Part shown: in pieces, positions 1 to 9,858 of the stretch | Layout of the letters: every line of letters starts with the position of its first letter | How positions within the stretch are numbered: position 1 is the stretch's first letter | Source: Conidiobolus incongruus B7586 | Taxonomy: Eukaryota > Entomophthoromycota > Entomophthoromycetes > Entomophthorales > Conidiobolaceae | Direction: 5' to 3' | DNA: 22,129 nucleotides | Assembly: GCA_000697335.1 (NCBI GenBank) | Contig: JNEM01016001.1 | Coordinates: 1 to 22,129, forward strand | The notes under the pieces: model-generated | The model's input: the letters and a program-made list of their open reading frames with translations, nothing else | Databases searched by the model: none | What the model was told of the DNA's origin: nothing | Program-made: the position numbers and the translations under genes

Positions 1-1636
1 ATAAATAATATATAATTTTTTTCAAAAGAATAAAACTATTCCTTAATCAATTAATTATTTAGAATTAAATAAATAAATAAAAAAGATTCAAAAATGTTAT
101 AATTAATTTTGATATTAAATTTATATTCATAGATAATATTTAAAATAGTTTAATATTAAAAAAATAGATTATTTTCTTTCAAAAATATATATTACTTTGT
201 TTTTGATAAAAATTATATAAATGTCTATAATTTATAATAATACAATGAATTTATTTTTGCGTTTGATTATATTTGAATTAATATTAATTAACTTTAGTTT
301 CTATTATTTTATATATTATTTGATTATAAAAGAGATAATTTTAGTATTGCCTAATGAAACCAGATTATAGTTTCAATTAATAAAAAATATTTTCATTATT
401 ATTTTAAGAATATGTTGATTATTTTTTAGTCCATATATAAAACCTTTTTAGGTATATTTTTAATTAATCTATTTATTATTAGAGTAATATTAAGAATATT
501 AATTATTTAAATGTTAAGAATTTTGTATTATATATTTACCAGCTTTAAATTCACAAATCCAACATCATGTATTCTTTTTATATAAGGCATTATTTCCATA
601 AGTTGTTGTAGATTTTAAATGATTTTAAAGTGTAAATTATATAATATTAAAAATGTCAAAAAACTTGTGAAAATATATATTAATTGTTAATATCGTTTCA
701 ATAAATTGTTTTTCAATTATATTTTTCTGATAAAAATAATATCAATGAATATAAATACTTTGCAAAACTAAAATATTTTATTTAATGTGTATATAAACTT
801 TTTTCCAACAATTATCAATTTTAATCAAAAAAATAGAATTCATTTGATTTCAAATTCATTCCTTAGTAATAGTTCCAGATATCACTCTACTAGAGTTTGT
901 TTGAAGTGAGGATTTGAAAAAACTCTATCTTATTCACGGACATGGATCTCGAATCAAACAGATAATTCAATTTATATATTAGTATTAAATGAAAATATTT
1001 TTTTAAGTGTGATTAAATTTGGGATACAAAACGATATTTCAAACGAATAACAAATATTATATAAATGACTTTATGAAAAAATTGTTTAATATTTATTTAA
1101 ATAATCTAATACCAACTATTTAGTTTAAATGATTAAGGGTATTATATATTTATATAGCAATTTTTACGCATTTCTAATACAATACAATAATTCTTAATGA
1201 TGAGTTTATATAATCAATAATTAAATAGCATAAAATTATCTTTTTACAAGTGGATGATTAAAATCACAATTTTTTGGAATCAAAACAAAACTCAATATCA
1301 ATATATATTATATATTTGATAGATGATTAATATACATTTCAGAGTGTATATAAATTTAATATAATCAAAACAATTAAAGGCTGATTATACTAAGATAATG
1401 TAATATCGTATAATATATTGATTAAACCATTACGATCGATTGGTTGATAAATTCTTACTTCGTTATTCAATATTATTTACTTATAGTATGAGAGTATAAA
1501 ACTTGAAATTGAGTTTTTATAATTAAACTATATTGATCAAAGATTAAATAAAAATTTGATTATAAAGTTGAAAAAATATACAGTTAAAAATTTTGAAATT
1601 AGTAATTAATATCAAATCTATTTCAATATCTCGCAA
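1..1636. other. Gene-free AT-rich stretch
   Basis: No reading frame with protein-like composition was seen on either strand. The DNA is mostly short A and T runs. A slightly less AT-rich patch at about 860-965 contains a weak 7-base inverted repeat (AGAGTTT/AAACTCT), but it matches no RNA gene or mobile element that I recognise. The stretch lies 3' of the minus-strand surface-protein gene and probably holds its 3' UTR, although no clear AATAAA was found close to that stop codon. Confidence 0.6.
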
Positions 1637-2335
1637 TCAATAACAAATCATAATTATTGATGATAGTGTACAGGTTATCAAAATGACAAGCATATTATTA
1701 TCTAAACCAGTTGCTGAAGATACCGATAATTTCCCACTAGTAATCACAGTACTTGTAAAATCATCCATTTTAGTATGACTTTTGGGGTTGGGTAGTATTG
1801 AATACGAATGCTTCGTCATTTCTATTTTGAAAATTTCACTGGTTGGACTAGGTGAAGTTACTGTAAAAGTGGAAAAAAATAAATTCGAAGTTGATGATGG
1901 TTTGGTTGGTGAAGTTGACGAAATTTCAGATATTATAAATAGTGTATCTGGTGATGATAATAATGATGTGGGTGCTGGAAAATTAGTCATTATTTGTGGT
2001 TTAATGAAAATTGATGTATCCCTTGGGCCTGTAGTGGGTGTAGAACCATTCTTGGATATACAAGACGTTGGTACAATTGGAGCGGAAGTGACTGAACTCT
2101 TAGAATTAACTGTATTTGTGGCTATGGAACTTTCCGAACTTGATTCAGATGAGATGGCCAATACATCCAAGTCACTTTTAATAATCATATTAATCTGATT
2201 CATTAAACTGTCAGCATGGTTCTTCAAAGCTGCTACCCACTCCTGTATTGACTCAGGATTCTTATTCGTCTCCGCCAATATTATCGTCATCATTAAACTC
2301 CAAACGAGCAACCAAAATTTCATATTGAAATTCAT
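1637..2335 (-). CDS. Secreted Ser/Thr-rich protein, probable GPI-anchored surface protein
   Basis: This 232-residue protein is not recognised as a named family. Residues 1-21 look like a signal peptide, with a hydrophobic core and likely cleavage after ILA. A second Met at residue 5, followed by Lys, gives an equally good or cleaner signal peptide, so the true start could be either. Residues 28-58 look helical and carry few Ser/Thr. Residues 60-205 are rich in Ser, Thr and Pro, as in mucin-like, O-glycosylated cell-wall proteins. The last roughly 18 residues (MLVILITCTLSSIIMICY) form a hydrophobic tail ending at the stop, the usual layout of a GPI-attachment signal, with small residues just before it. 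There is no catalytic motif. The role is inferred as a wall or surface protein. The gene diverges from the one at 4027 across 1.7 kb. A TATA-like box lies about 85 bases upstream. Confidence 0.75.
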   Translation of the reverse strand: MNFNMKFWLLVWSLMMTIILAETNKNPESIQEWVAALKNHADSLMNQINMIIKSDLDVLAISSESSSESSIATNTVNSKSSVTSAPIVPTSCISKNGSTPTTGPRDTSIFIKPQIMTNFPAPTSLLSSPDTLFIISEISSTSPTKPSSTSNLFFSTFTVTSPSPTSEIFKIEMTKHSYSILPNPKSHTKMDDFTSTVITSGKLSVSSATGLDNNMLVILITCTLSSIIMICY

Positions 2336-2418
2336 ATTTTGAATAACTATACTATTAATTTCAAGAACTATTTAATAATGATTTGACAAAAGCCTCCAGA
2401 TCAAACATCTCATCCAAG

Positions 2419-2426
2419 TATTTATA
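2419..2426 (-). promoter_or_regulatory. TATA-like box upstream of the minus-strand surface-protein gene
   Basis: On the minus strand this reads TATAAATA, about 85 bases before the ATG at 2335. Similar boxes lie 40-80 bases upstream of the other three intact genes. In DNA this AT-rich, chance matches are common, so the assignment rests on position. Confidence 0.35.
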
Positions 2427-3945
2427 ACCTCTGTGTTTGAAAATTCGACAATATGATGAAATCAAATAACCAAGCCATTCAATTTTGTTAAATTGAGTTA
2501 TGAGTTGAAACGGAAAAAATACATGAAAATACATTGTTCACAACAAATTTTTGAAAGTTCTAGCAAATAAAATGTTTAGTTAAAATAATTTTATTGTGAA
2601 AAACTAAACAAATTCAATTAAAATTCCATACATAGAAATAAGTTGTTTAATTATTATTTCAGGAATAATCCAAATTCAAATTTGCAATAATTTATATTTT
2701 CTCTACTATATCAATATTGAAAAAATTTGAGTTTTATTTCAATTGAATTTTTTAATATATTCATAGAATCTATAAAATATATTGTCTTCACCTCATTTTC
2801 GCTTAAAAGGTTAGTAGGTAATCATTTATTCACATTTAATAAACAATTATATATAACGTTGTTAAATAATATATATAAATATATGGGTTACTATTTGATG
2901 AATATACTTGAATTAAAATTAACTTTAGTATTCTTTGATTACTAATATTATTATTTAATTACAAACTATCAATTATCGTTAAAACTATTTAGATTTATAA
3001 TATAATATCAATAATATCTATATTTATGCAAATAAATTACTGTTAAAATATTAATAATCAAATTTATGATGTTGAATATGATAGCGTTAAAATATTTAAA
3101 TATTTAAATATTTTTATTATGTTTAAATAATATTAATGTAAGCAAGTATTTAAAGTGTATTAGCCATCCAAGTTTTTTAAAATGTAAATAGTTGATGATA
3201 ACATATAAAAATTATTAATATGATTTCAATTAATTGATCTATAGTATATAATTTCTTGATAATATAATGAACACTTTTTAGCAAATTTTAGTCTTTGATA
3301 AACTGTTATATTCAACATATTGTAATCAATAAGGATTGAATAAATTTTGAAAAATATTGATAGTGTTTAAAAAATCTAGATATAAGAGAATATATTAATT
3401 ATTTAATTAATATCCATATAATAATTCTTGAATCCCGATTTTGCTACAATTAACAATGTACCTCTTTTAGGATATATTAAATTTTGACAATTTCAAACAT
3501 TCCCCAACACTTTAATTCAACCCCAAAAACAAAATGTTAATGTTCAGGATATTCAAAATAGACACTATAAAGTTGATATTATTTAGCGATTTAGTGCCCT
3601 AAAAATTTGGTTATGTAAGATTATATCAGTTCCCCCACAATTTATATCCTTTCCAAATAGCTAAAAATTTGAAAAGAATATTCGATTTTTGACTGATTTA
3701 TCTGAAAATACCGGGTAAATAATTAAATAATAAGCATTATTCAATACTTTCAAAGGTATCATATAATATAGTTTATATATTGAATAGCTTTTATATTTAA
3801 ATAATCTACAGTACTTTTAATACCATAAAATTTGAAAACAGTTATCCAATCCCCTTAAACTCCAAATATCAGTTATTTACCTTTAATATACACTAAGCAC
3901 ATCTATCTAATTTTCTCCATTTTCTCCTTAAATTCATTTGTTTAC
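2427..3945. other. Intergenic AT-rich DNA between divergent surface-protein genes
   Basis: I see no gene here. A 72-codon open frame at 2727-2945 starts at TTG, has no homology that I recognise and has the composition of its surroundings, so it is not called. The part from about 3430 to 3900 is somewhat richer in C, with CCCC runs, including a CCCCT near 3855 that resembles a yeast stress-response element. It probably contains the upstream control region of the gene at 4027. Confidence 0.5.
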
Positions 3946-3953
3946 TATAAATA
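3946..3953 (+). promoter_or_regulatory. TATA-like box upstream of the 157-residue surface-protein gene
   Basis: TATAAATA lies about 75 bases before the ATG at 4027. Its spacing is similar to that of the boxes upstream of the other intact genes. It is supported only by sequence and position. Confidence 0.35.
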
Positions 3954-4026
3954 ATTTTAAAAATTATAAATAATAGTCACCTTTCCAAAATCTTGAATAA
4001 AATTGAAAATTCCAAGTTAGAAAATT

Positions 4027-4500
4027 ATGAAATTGATTTCAACAAGGGTATTGTTGGTATTGGTGCTGGGAGTTTTGGCACAAGGTCACAACAATAGTAG
4101 CGGTAATGACAACGGTGCATCGTCTCAATCCAACTCACCAGCTACACCATCCCCAACCGACAATAATCCAGCACCTAGTAGTAGCAATAGTAGTGTTAAT
4201 GGACCAATTCCTACACCCCAGCCTACCTCCATTAATGAGCCTACATTGGTATCTGTAACCAAAACACCTAATAATAATAATAATGATAATAATAAAAACA
4301 GCAAAACCAACGTACCAGCGAGTCAGACCCAATCGATGAATCATCCTTCAATGACTTCAGGAGCGAGTGACAAATCTAGTATTAAAATATCTAGTAAACC
4401 CGGTATTACTTCGATTAGTACGGGATCCAAGTGTTCTGCAGTGTCGTATGCGGTTGTAGCTCAAGCCGTAGGTGTAGCATTAGTTAATTATATATTTTAA
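4027..4500 (+). CDS. Small secreted Asn/Ser/Pro/Thr-rich protein, probable GPI-anchored
   Basis: This 157-residue protein is not recognised as a named family. Residues 1-19 are a strong signal peptide (basic start, then a Val/Leu core, ending near LAQG). The mature part, about residues 20-133, is almost wholly Asn, Ser, Pro and Thr, with several Asn-X-Ser/Thr sites such as N23-S-S, and an Asn-rich run at 82-90. The C-terminal 22 or so residues (about 136-157) are hydrophobic and end at the stop (VGVALVNYIF), preceded by small residues (Thr-Gly-Ser), as in a GPI-attachment signal. No enzymatic domain is visible. A heavily glycosylated wall or surface protein is inferred. The ATG is preceded by a TATA-like box at about 75 bases and the stop is followed by AATAAA 24 bases later. 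Its first 11 coding bases equal those of the gene at 5053. Confidence 0.78.
   Translation: MKLISTRVLLVLVLGVLAQGHNNSSGNDNGASSQSNSPATPSPTDNNPAPSSSNSSVNGPIPTPQPTSINEPTLVSVTKTPNNNNNDNNKNSKTNVPASQTQSMNHPSMTSGASDKSSIKISSKPGITSISTGSKCSAVSYAVVAQAVGVALVNYIF
4270..4296 (+). repeat. AAT trinucleotide repeat coding an Asn-rich run
   Basis: A run of AAT codons, interrupted by one GAT and ending in AAA, lies inside the 157-residue surface-protein gene and codes residues 82-90. Such runs are prone to length change. Confidence 0.85.
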
Positions 4501-4523
4501 TTTATTTCCCAAAAATTTTATAC

Positions 4524-4529
4524 AATAAA
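4524..4529 (+). promoter_or_regulatory. Candidate polyadenylation signal (AATAAA)
   Basis: AATAAA begins 24 bases after the stop codon of the gene ending at 4500. The position is right for a 3' end signal, but the hexamer is frequent by chance here. Confidence 0.4.
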
Positions 4530-5006
4530 TAAAAATCTATCATTTATAATTTGCTCATTAATAACTCCAATACCTGTTAGCGCGTTAATTTATATCTTGT
4601 ATTCATAGTTATTCATTTTATTTTTATGCTGAAATTAATTAATATAATTTCAAGTTTATTTGATTTAATCGGCAATGAAAGTATTTTATATTATGATAAC
4701 TATTCTACAATGTGGTTTAAATTAATTTCAAAATAGTCTTTACACATGATTCTATAAAAACTCATATATACATAAAACTATTTTTATCTTATATAAAATT
4801 ATTTTAATATTCATCACGTCACAATCCTAATCTCAGTTAAATATCAATTATTATAATAACATGTCAAAATTCTTAGGTACTAAGATTACGGTAATTGGCG
4901 TTCAATAAATTTCTTAATTACATGAATTGACATTTTGGCAACTTTTTTCATCTATTATTCAGTTACATCAATATATTATCATTTCAATGCTATAATTAGC
5001 CACTAT
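4530..5006. other. Intergenic AT-rich DNA between the two plus-strand surface-protein genes
   Basis: No gene or repeat was recognised. It presumably holds the 3' end of the upstream gene and the control region of the gene at 5053. Confidence 0.5.
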
Positions 5007-5015
5007 TATATAAAT
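5007..5015 (+). promoter_or_regulatory. TATA-like box upstream of the 341-residue surface-protein gene
   Basis: TATATAAAT lies about 40 bases before the ATG at 5053. It fits the pattern at the other intact genes. Confidence 0.35.
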
Positions 5016-5052
5016 TTATTGGAGTACTTATGCTTTCATAAAAAATTGAAGA

Positions 5053-6078
5053 ATGAAATTGATCTATGGATTAATACTTGTGGTTGTGGGTCAGCAATTG
5101 TCTTTTGATGGATTTTTGAACGAATTGAAATATGAGCTGGATGTTTTGATCCAGAATCCGGAACTGATTAGCAAGATAGCTAATGATCAAAGGATTAATA
5201 AGTTTCCTGCAGATATGCATCATTATCAAGTTCCTAATACTGAAGGGAAAGCTTTTGCAAGTGAGTTCAATTCCCCCAGTGTTTTTAATCCATTTCCCAA
5301 TGAAAACGAAATAGATTTGAATGAATTAAGTAATCAAAATTTAGCAGAAAAACAAATATCAGATCAGAATATTCAATCAGAAAACAAGCTAAGTGGTCCA
5401 ACCCTCATCCCTCAACAATACCCTAGTCAAAATACTCCTGTTCAAAGTCAGTCAAGTATTCCAACTTTCCTACCTCAGCAATTGCCTACCCAATCTATTC
5501 CATCTACGAATCAGCTCAATACTCCCAGTTCCACATCTGAACAATTCCCAAACCAAAATTTACAATTTATTAATTTTGTTACGCCAACTCCTACACCTCA
5601 ATCCAACCAATCACTTCCTAACCAACCAACAGTCACAGATTCATCATCCCTGAACTTAACGCCAACTTCTGACAAATCCGATTCACAGTCCAGCGAACCC
5701 AATAATCCAGACCCAAATCCAAGCCCATCAAGTGAAAACTTTATCGCAATTCCAATCAAGCTAGGCACCTTGGAACCCATTCAAGTATCCAGATTTTCGG
5801 AAGAAAATTTGGACACAACACCAAAGATTCCGATTCCCGTAAATGTTGGAGTAGCTGCAGATTTGGATGTTGGTCGCAAAGACGGTGGGAATGTAGCGAG
5901 TATGGGTGATATACTATCAGAAATGAATGATAATTTCAAACCTTCAGAAGTTTCAAAGGAAGGTAAATCTACTTTTGCTAAAAGTTCCGAAAGTAATGAA
6001 AAATCCTATCAGAAGAAATCAATCTCTATTGGATTAACCAATATTTCAATTGCTTTATCATTAATTTTTATTTTGTAA
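5053..6078 (+). CDS. Secreted Pro/Gln/Ser/Asn-rich protein, probable GPI-anchored
   Basis: This 341-residue protein is not recognised as a named family. Residues 1-14 are a short signal peptide. Residues 17-60 form a probably helical, less biased segment (Phe-Leu-Asn-Glu-Leu-Lys onward, ending near KFPADMHHY). Residues 112-195 are Pro/Gln/Ser-rich with loosely repeated units of the form PQQxPxQ (PQQYPSQ at about 120, PQQLPTQ at about 141, EQFPNQ at about 163). Residues 196-228 are Ser/Pro/Asn/Asp-rich. Residues 229-300 are more globular in composition. The C-terminus has Lys 321-322 followed by a hydrophobic tail (about 323-341) ending at the stop, as in a GPI-attachment signal. A wall or adhesin-like surface protein is inferred from architecture alone. 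A TATA-like box lies 40 bases upstream and AATAAA follows within 8 bases of the stop. Confidence 0.78.
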   Translation: MKLIYGLILVVVGQQLSFDGFLNELKYELDVLIQNPELISKIANDQRINKFPADMHHYQVPNTEGKAFASEFNSPSVFNPFPNENEIDLNELSNQNLAEKQISDQNIQSENKLSGPTLIPQQYPSQNTPVQSQSSIPTFLPQQLPTQSIPSTNQLNTPSSTSEQFPNQNLQFINFVTPTPTPQSNQSLPNQPTVTDSSSLNLTPTSDKSDSQSSEPNNPDPNPSPSSENFIAIPIKLGTLEPIQVSRFSEENLDTTPKIPIPVNVGVAADLDVGRKDGGNVASMGDILSEMNDNFKPSEVSKEGKSTFAKSSESNEKSYQKKSISIGLTNISIALSLIFIL

Positions 6079-6085
6079 CATTTAA

Positions 6086-6091
6086 AATAAA
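6086..6091 (+). promoter_or_regulatory. Candidate polyadenylation signal (AATAAA)
   Basis: AATAAA begins 8 bases after the stop codon of the 341-residue protein gene. It is close to the stop but plausible. Confidence 0.35.
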
Positions 6092-6269
6092 TCAATTGTA
6101 TTAATTCAAAGTTTTTTTAAAATATATATCGTTAATAATAATTTTATAAGTTTATCTTTGTATTTAATAGCTTTATAATAACTTTAATTTCATATTTAAA
6201 TCCAGAATTAAATTCCAATATTTACAAATTAAGACAAAATTTAAATTAACATGTTAATATTACCTTGAA

Positions 6270-6365
6270 TTTGAAGAAATGGGAAATTTTTTAATTTCTG
6301 ATTTTTCAAACATATTATTAGTTTGAAATAAATAAATATATACAAAGTTAATAGGAAATTATATA

Positions 6366-6396
<31 letters not shown>

Positions 6397-7566
6397 ATAA
6401 TTTTTTTGATTAAAAAATTAACTTTTTAAAATTGGCTGTTTAATTTAATTATGCTTAAACTAAATAGTGATCATCAAAAGTTTTTTATTTTAGTATCAGT
6501 AAAACTTAACTATAAGCCCTTTAAAATTATTTAAAATTTACAAGTAGCTTTTAGTAATGAAGTATTATCTAAATTAACAATTTATTACTAGGTAAATTAT
6601 TTTAAAGCTAAAAGAGAAACTATTTAAAACCTGTTAAAATCTAGAAGATTAACTTTAACTATTACTTTTTTAATTGTTAATAAAATGAAAAATATATTGA
6701 AAAACACCTTTTTATTTCAGTTAGAGAATTATCTAAGCACTTTAATATTAGTTTTACAAGTATTTTATATATTTTAAAGTTTAAACTCAAATTAATAAAT
6801 AAAAATGTAAAATAGGTACCTTATAATTTAATTAGAGTTTAAAAAAAAGCTAGAGTAATTATTATTAAACAAAACTTACTAAAATATTACTAGAAGCTTA
6901 AACTTTTACAGTAAATAATTACAATTAATGAATCTTAAATCTTTATATATAATCCTTTACTAAAACACAAATCAAGATGCTAGATTAAGCTAAATCAACC
7001 TTTTTTATAAATCCTTTTAAATTAACATTTTGTTAATAAGCAAATGTTAATTATTATAAATGATTATAATAGTATATGCTACTCTTATTTAGTTTTTGAA
7101 GGAAAATCAATTAATAGTAAATTTTATATTGTTTTTTAAATAAAAGTATTTCTAATTAGTGTTCTCAATATAATTTGAGAAAACCTATTATTTTACATGA
7201 TAATTATAAAATTTATAAATTTAAAGCTGTAAAAAACTTTCTAATTAAAAATAACTAGAAAAAACTACCACATCTAGTATATTCTTTAGATTATAACCTA
7301 TATAATTATAATTGCTTTAGGTAATTAAAAAACCAGTTTATAGGAAAGAAAATTTCTACAGGAAAATTTAATTGGTTTGTGAAACATCAAATTTCAGTCT
7401 TTAATAAAAAGAATTGTTTTTTAGGTGTTAAATCTTTGTTAAAAGTATAGCAAAAAGTTATTAATAATAAAAGAAACTATTAAATTTATATTATATATTT
7501 ATTTTTATATATTTTATATTAAAATATTTATTTATTTTCAATCACAAAAAATTCCTATTATTAAAA
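6270..7566 (+). mobile_element. Mariner-type DNA transposon, decayed copy 1
   Basis: This element of about 1.3 kb has short inverted ends (TGGGAAATTTTTT-like at the left, and its complement near 7550-7558), uncertain by about 15 bases; no clear TA duplication was seen. The transposase is broken by many stops and frame changes, but mariner hallmarks are readable. The first catalytic block reads I-T-I-N-E-S at about 6918-6935, with Asp changed to Asn. ILHDNYKIYKFKAVKNF starts at 7190. YSLDYNLYNYNCF spans 7280-7318, matching the family's YSPDLxPSDYxLF. From the LHD Asp (7199) to the last catalytic position (7304, here Asn) there are 34 codons between, the DD34D spacing of mariner. The C-terminal QKVINN block matches the family's WQKCIDNN region. 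It cannot make transposase. Confidence 0.88.
6372..6396. repeat. (AT)n run inside mariner copy 1
   Basis: A 25-base alternating AT run lies about 100 bases inside the left end. Shorter AT runs occupy the same place in the other copies (about 11364-11375, 13977-13993 and 21092-21106), so the run belongs to the transposon and has changed length since insertion. Confidence 0.8.
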
Positions 7567-8323
7567 ATACAGAGTAATATTATAATCCAAAATTCAACTA
7601 ATAATTATATAGATTAATTTTGAAAATATTAAGAATAATTTGAACTAATTTATTTTTGAAATATTGAATGAAATGGTTATATTATTGGTATATCTATCAG
7701 ATAAATAATATATGATTCAATCCAATTAATACTAATTATACTTCACAGTATCTATTTTATACTTTTTATTTTACTAAATTTAGGAATTTTGAAAAAATAT
7801 AAACAAATTATATTAAATGTAATCAGGGATTGATTGTCACAGAATTCTCAACTATTTATATCCAATTCTGGAATTGAAAAAATGAACTTGATTATTTATT
7901 GTACTATAATCTTAACAATAATTCAAATTTTCACACATTAGTTAAAATGCGAATAATTGTCTATAAAAATTTTTATCATTTTGAATAAGTTTTATATATT
8001 GATAGTATATCGTGATTTTGGTAGACATCATTGTGGGAGATGATTATCAGACAAGGAATATTGATGAAGTTTTATAATATTGAAAATAGAATCAGTAGAT
8101 TGTTTACCGTTTAGGAATCACTCTTTGTAATCTAATAATAACTTTATATTAGATTGTAATAAAATTAAAAATTGTATCAATACTCTTTTAAATGCTTTGC
8201 ATTTCATAGATATACTTTACTTGCTAATGAAGGTATTTAAAAAAACATAATGTCATGGTTTGATTACTGGATTATTGCATTTTATTTTTCTTTCTGTCTA
8301 TTATTTATATCATATTTATTACC
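7567..8323. other. Intergenic AT-rich DNA
   Basis: No gene was recognised. A perfect 9-base inverted repeat with a 9-base loop (AATCTAATA at 8129-8137, TATTAGATT at 8147-8155) could form a small hairpin. A short signal-peptide-like open stretch starting at 7882 ends after 18 codons and is not supported as a gene. Confidence 0.5.
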
Positions 8324-9575
8324 ATGAAATCGAATATAATAGTGTATTTGTTAGCTAATTAAACATGGGTGAATGCTCAAGATACTAATCCATAGAGTGA
8401 GGTTCAATCCCTATCCAATCAAATACCTGTTATAATGAATTCAGTTTGTATGCTATTATATCAAAGTAATGGAATGGGACCTGCAGCTCCTCCAGAAAAT
8501 TAGCCTACAAGCGCTCCAAACAAAAATAACGATGAGGAAGGAAGCTTTATATTTAATTGAGACATCTTTAATCATGGAATTCCAAATTTGAATAAGACCA
8601 ATTTTCAGAATTTTGGTTCTAAGGACTTAGTTTATATTACTGAGATTATTGAATTCTTTTTTGAATAAGTCAAAAACTGATACACCTGCTGCACAGCTTA
8701 TGGGAAATAGCCAAATTACAAGTAATGGTCAGGACCATCCACTACCAGAAATTTTACACTTCATTATCTAAGTTTGAGCAAGTTGCTTCAAATGAATAAT
8801 TGACCCTCCGCAATTTTCCTACCGCATCTTTAGCCAACAAGAAATCCTGAAGTTCATAGTAATCGACAAAATATTTTGGCCAATTCTGCTTCTCAGTCAT
8901 AAATAGCAAAATTAGTAAAATAACCAATATGCCAAATTCAACCAATAATATACCTAATCTTACTGGAGTCAAGTGATTACCCAACAAACAAACCCACAAT
9001 CATGCTCCAACTTATTAGCCAAAAGCAAATCGTGAAATTTTAATCAATCGACCAAATGAAACTAATATCAGCTGAAATCAAGCACCTAGAGATTTCAAAG
9101 ATCCTGCAATTACGAATTCCGGAAATGAAATTTGGCAAATTTGAGTGATGAATGAAGCTTTGGTCGTTTAAAGGAATGCTCCACCAGATATTATTCCTAC
9201 AGGAACTCCCACTTTTGGCAATAACGCCTCATCCAGCCAGAACCCAAATTAAATTGTGGATAATCCATCAATTTTCAATTGTAAAGATAAGAATAGAAGA
9301 TAAAATCATCAGCCCTCATCGGTAAATCCTAGTCCCATGTAAATGCAACCCCTAATATTAGCAACAACTCACAAACCAATGAGCCACTCCAACTGTCTGA
9401 TACAGTTGCATCAAGTCAAAACGCCAGCTATCAAACCAATCGCGAAATTTCCGAAACACATTACCTGTACGCTTAATGGCAACAACGTAATCGATTCATC
9501 ATGTCCCAAAATGAAGAGATCTGACCCATTATTCATGAATTACCTAACATTAATGAGGCTTGAAGATTCTTAATG
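8324..9575 (+). pseudogene. Dead gene for a secreted Asn/Gln/Pro-rich surface-type protein
   Basis: Base composition is clearly richer than the surroundings and reads as a low-complexity secreted protein. The ATG at 8324 opens a hydrophobic leader (MKSNIIVYLLAN), then a stop, then TWVNAQDTNP, a second stop, and SEVQSLSNQIPVIMNSV. It continues in frame with Pro/Asn/Ser-rich sequence (GPAAPPEN, stop, PTSAPNKNNDEE). The coding signal then shifts between frames several times to about 9570. At least four early stops are TAA, TAG or TGA where CAA, CAG or CGA would fit, consistent with C-to-T change. The stretch after the leader resembles the segment after the signal peptide of the 232-residue protein at 1637-2335 (TNKNPESIQEW). 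The 3' end is uncertain and no GPI tail was identified. It is a member of the same broad class of surface proteins, now inactive. Confidence 0.72.
8831..9480 (+). repeat. Degenerate internal repeats in the dead surface-protein gene
   Basis: Three related units are visible at about 8831, 9016 and 9430. Their readings are PTRNPEVHSNRQN, PKANREILINRPNETN and YQTNREISETH. The first two are also alike as DNA, each starting AGCCAA and containing AATCGAC. The spacings of about 185 and 415 bases are not multiples of three, in line with indels in a dead gene. This suggests that the intact protein had tandem Asn/Arg-rich repeats, common in adhesin-like wall proteins. Confidence 0.5.
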
Positions 9576-9858
9576 GACTAGTGATTCTAATTTTATATCT
9601 AATAAGATCAATTATTGAATTATCGACTAGGCTACAATATTTGGAATGCAATATTAATAGTAACTTTTTTTCGTATTATGTAACTATAGTAGATTAAAAT
9701 CATCAATAATATCATCATTTTTGTTGATATTAAAAATAACTCAAAATTTTTTATAAGCAACAATTTAGAATATAATGTTTCAATTATATGATAACGTCCA
9801 ATAAATTGATAGTTCGATTATTAGATTATATTATTCTAATATTAATTTTAATTGTGTC

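Noticed and set aside
860-965. Possible tRNA or other RNA gene in a base-richer patch
   Set aside because: CTCGAAT resembles a T-loop, but its flanks do not pair and no cloverleaf can be drawn.
1782-2198. 138-codon plus-strand open frame
   Set aside because: It is the antisense shadow of the 232-residue protein. The minus-strand reading has a signal peptide, Ser/Thr-rich body and GPI-type tail.
2727-2945. 72-codon plus-strand open frame
   Set aside because: It starts at TTG, has the composition of the surrounding AT-rich DNA and shows no recognisable feature.
4125-4344. Two minus-strand open frames inside the 157-residue gene
   Set aside because: They arise from complementing a low-complexity Asn/Ser/Pro coding sequence, giving poly-Leu and poly-Ile runs.
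6372-6396. AT run as a possible replication origin or independent microsatellite
   Set aside because: The other mariner copies have an AT run at the same internal place, so it is part of the transposon.
8399-8422. tRNA-like B box (GGTTCAATCCC)
   Set aside because: The flanking bases do not form a T-arm or acceptor stem, and the stretch reads as part of the dead surface-protein gene.
8324-8570. Alternative genetic code with TAA and TAG read as Gln
   Set aside because: Several stops in this gene would fit Gln, but the live genes end naturally at TAA, TAG or TGA right after GPI-type tails or the receptor C-terminus. The dead gene also has a TGA and frame changes. Pseudogene decay explains it better.
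8754-8999. 81-codon minus-strand open frame
   Set aside because: It starts at TTG and lies antisense to the dead surface-protein gene, with no recognisable domain.
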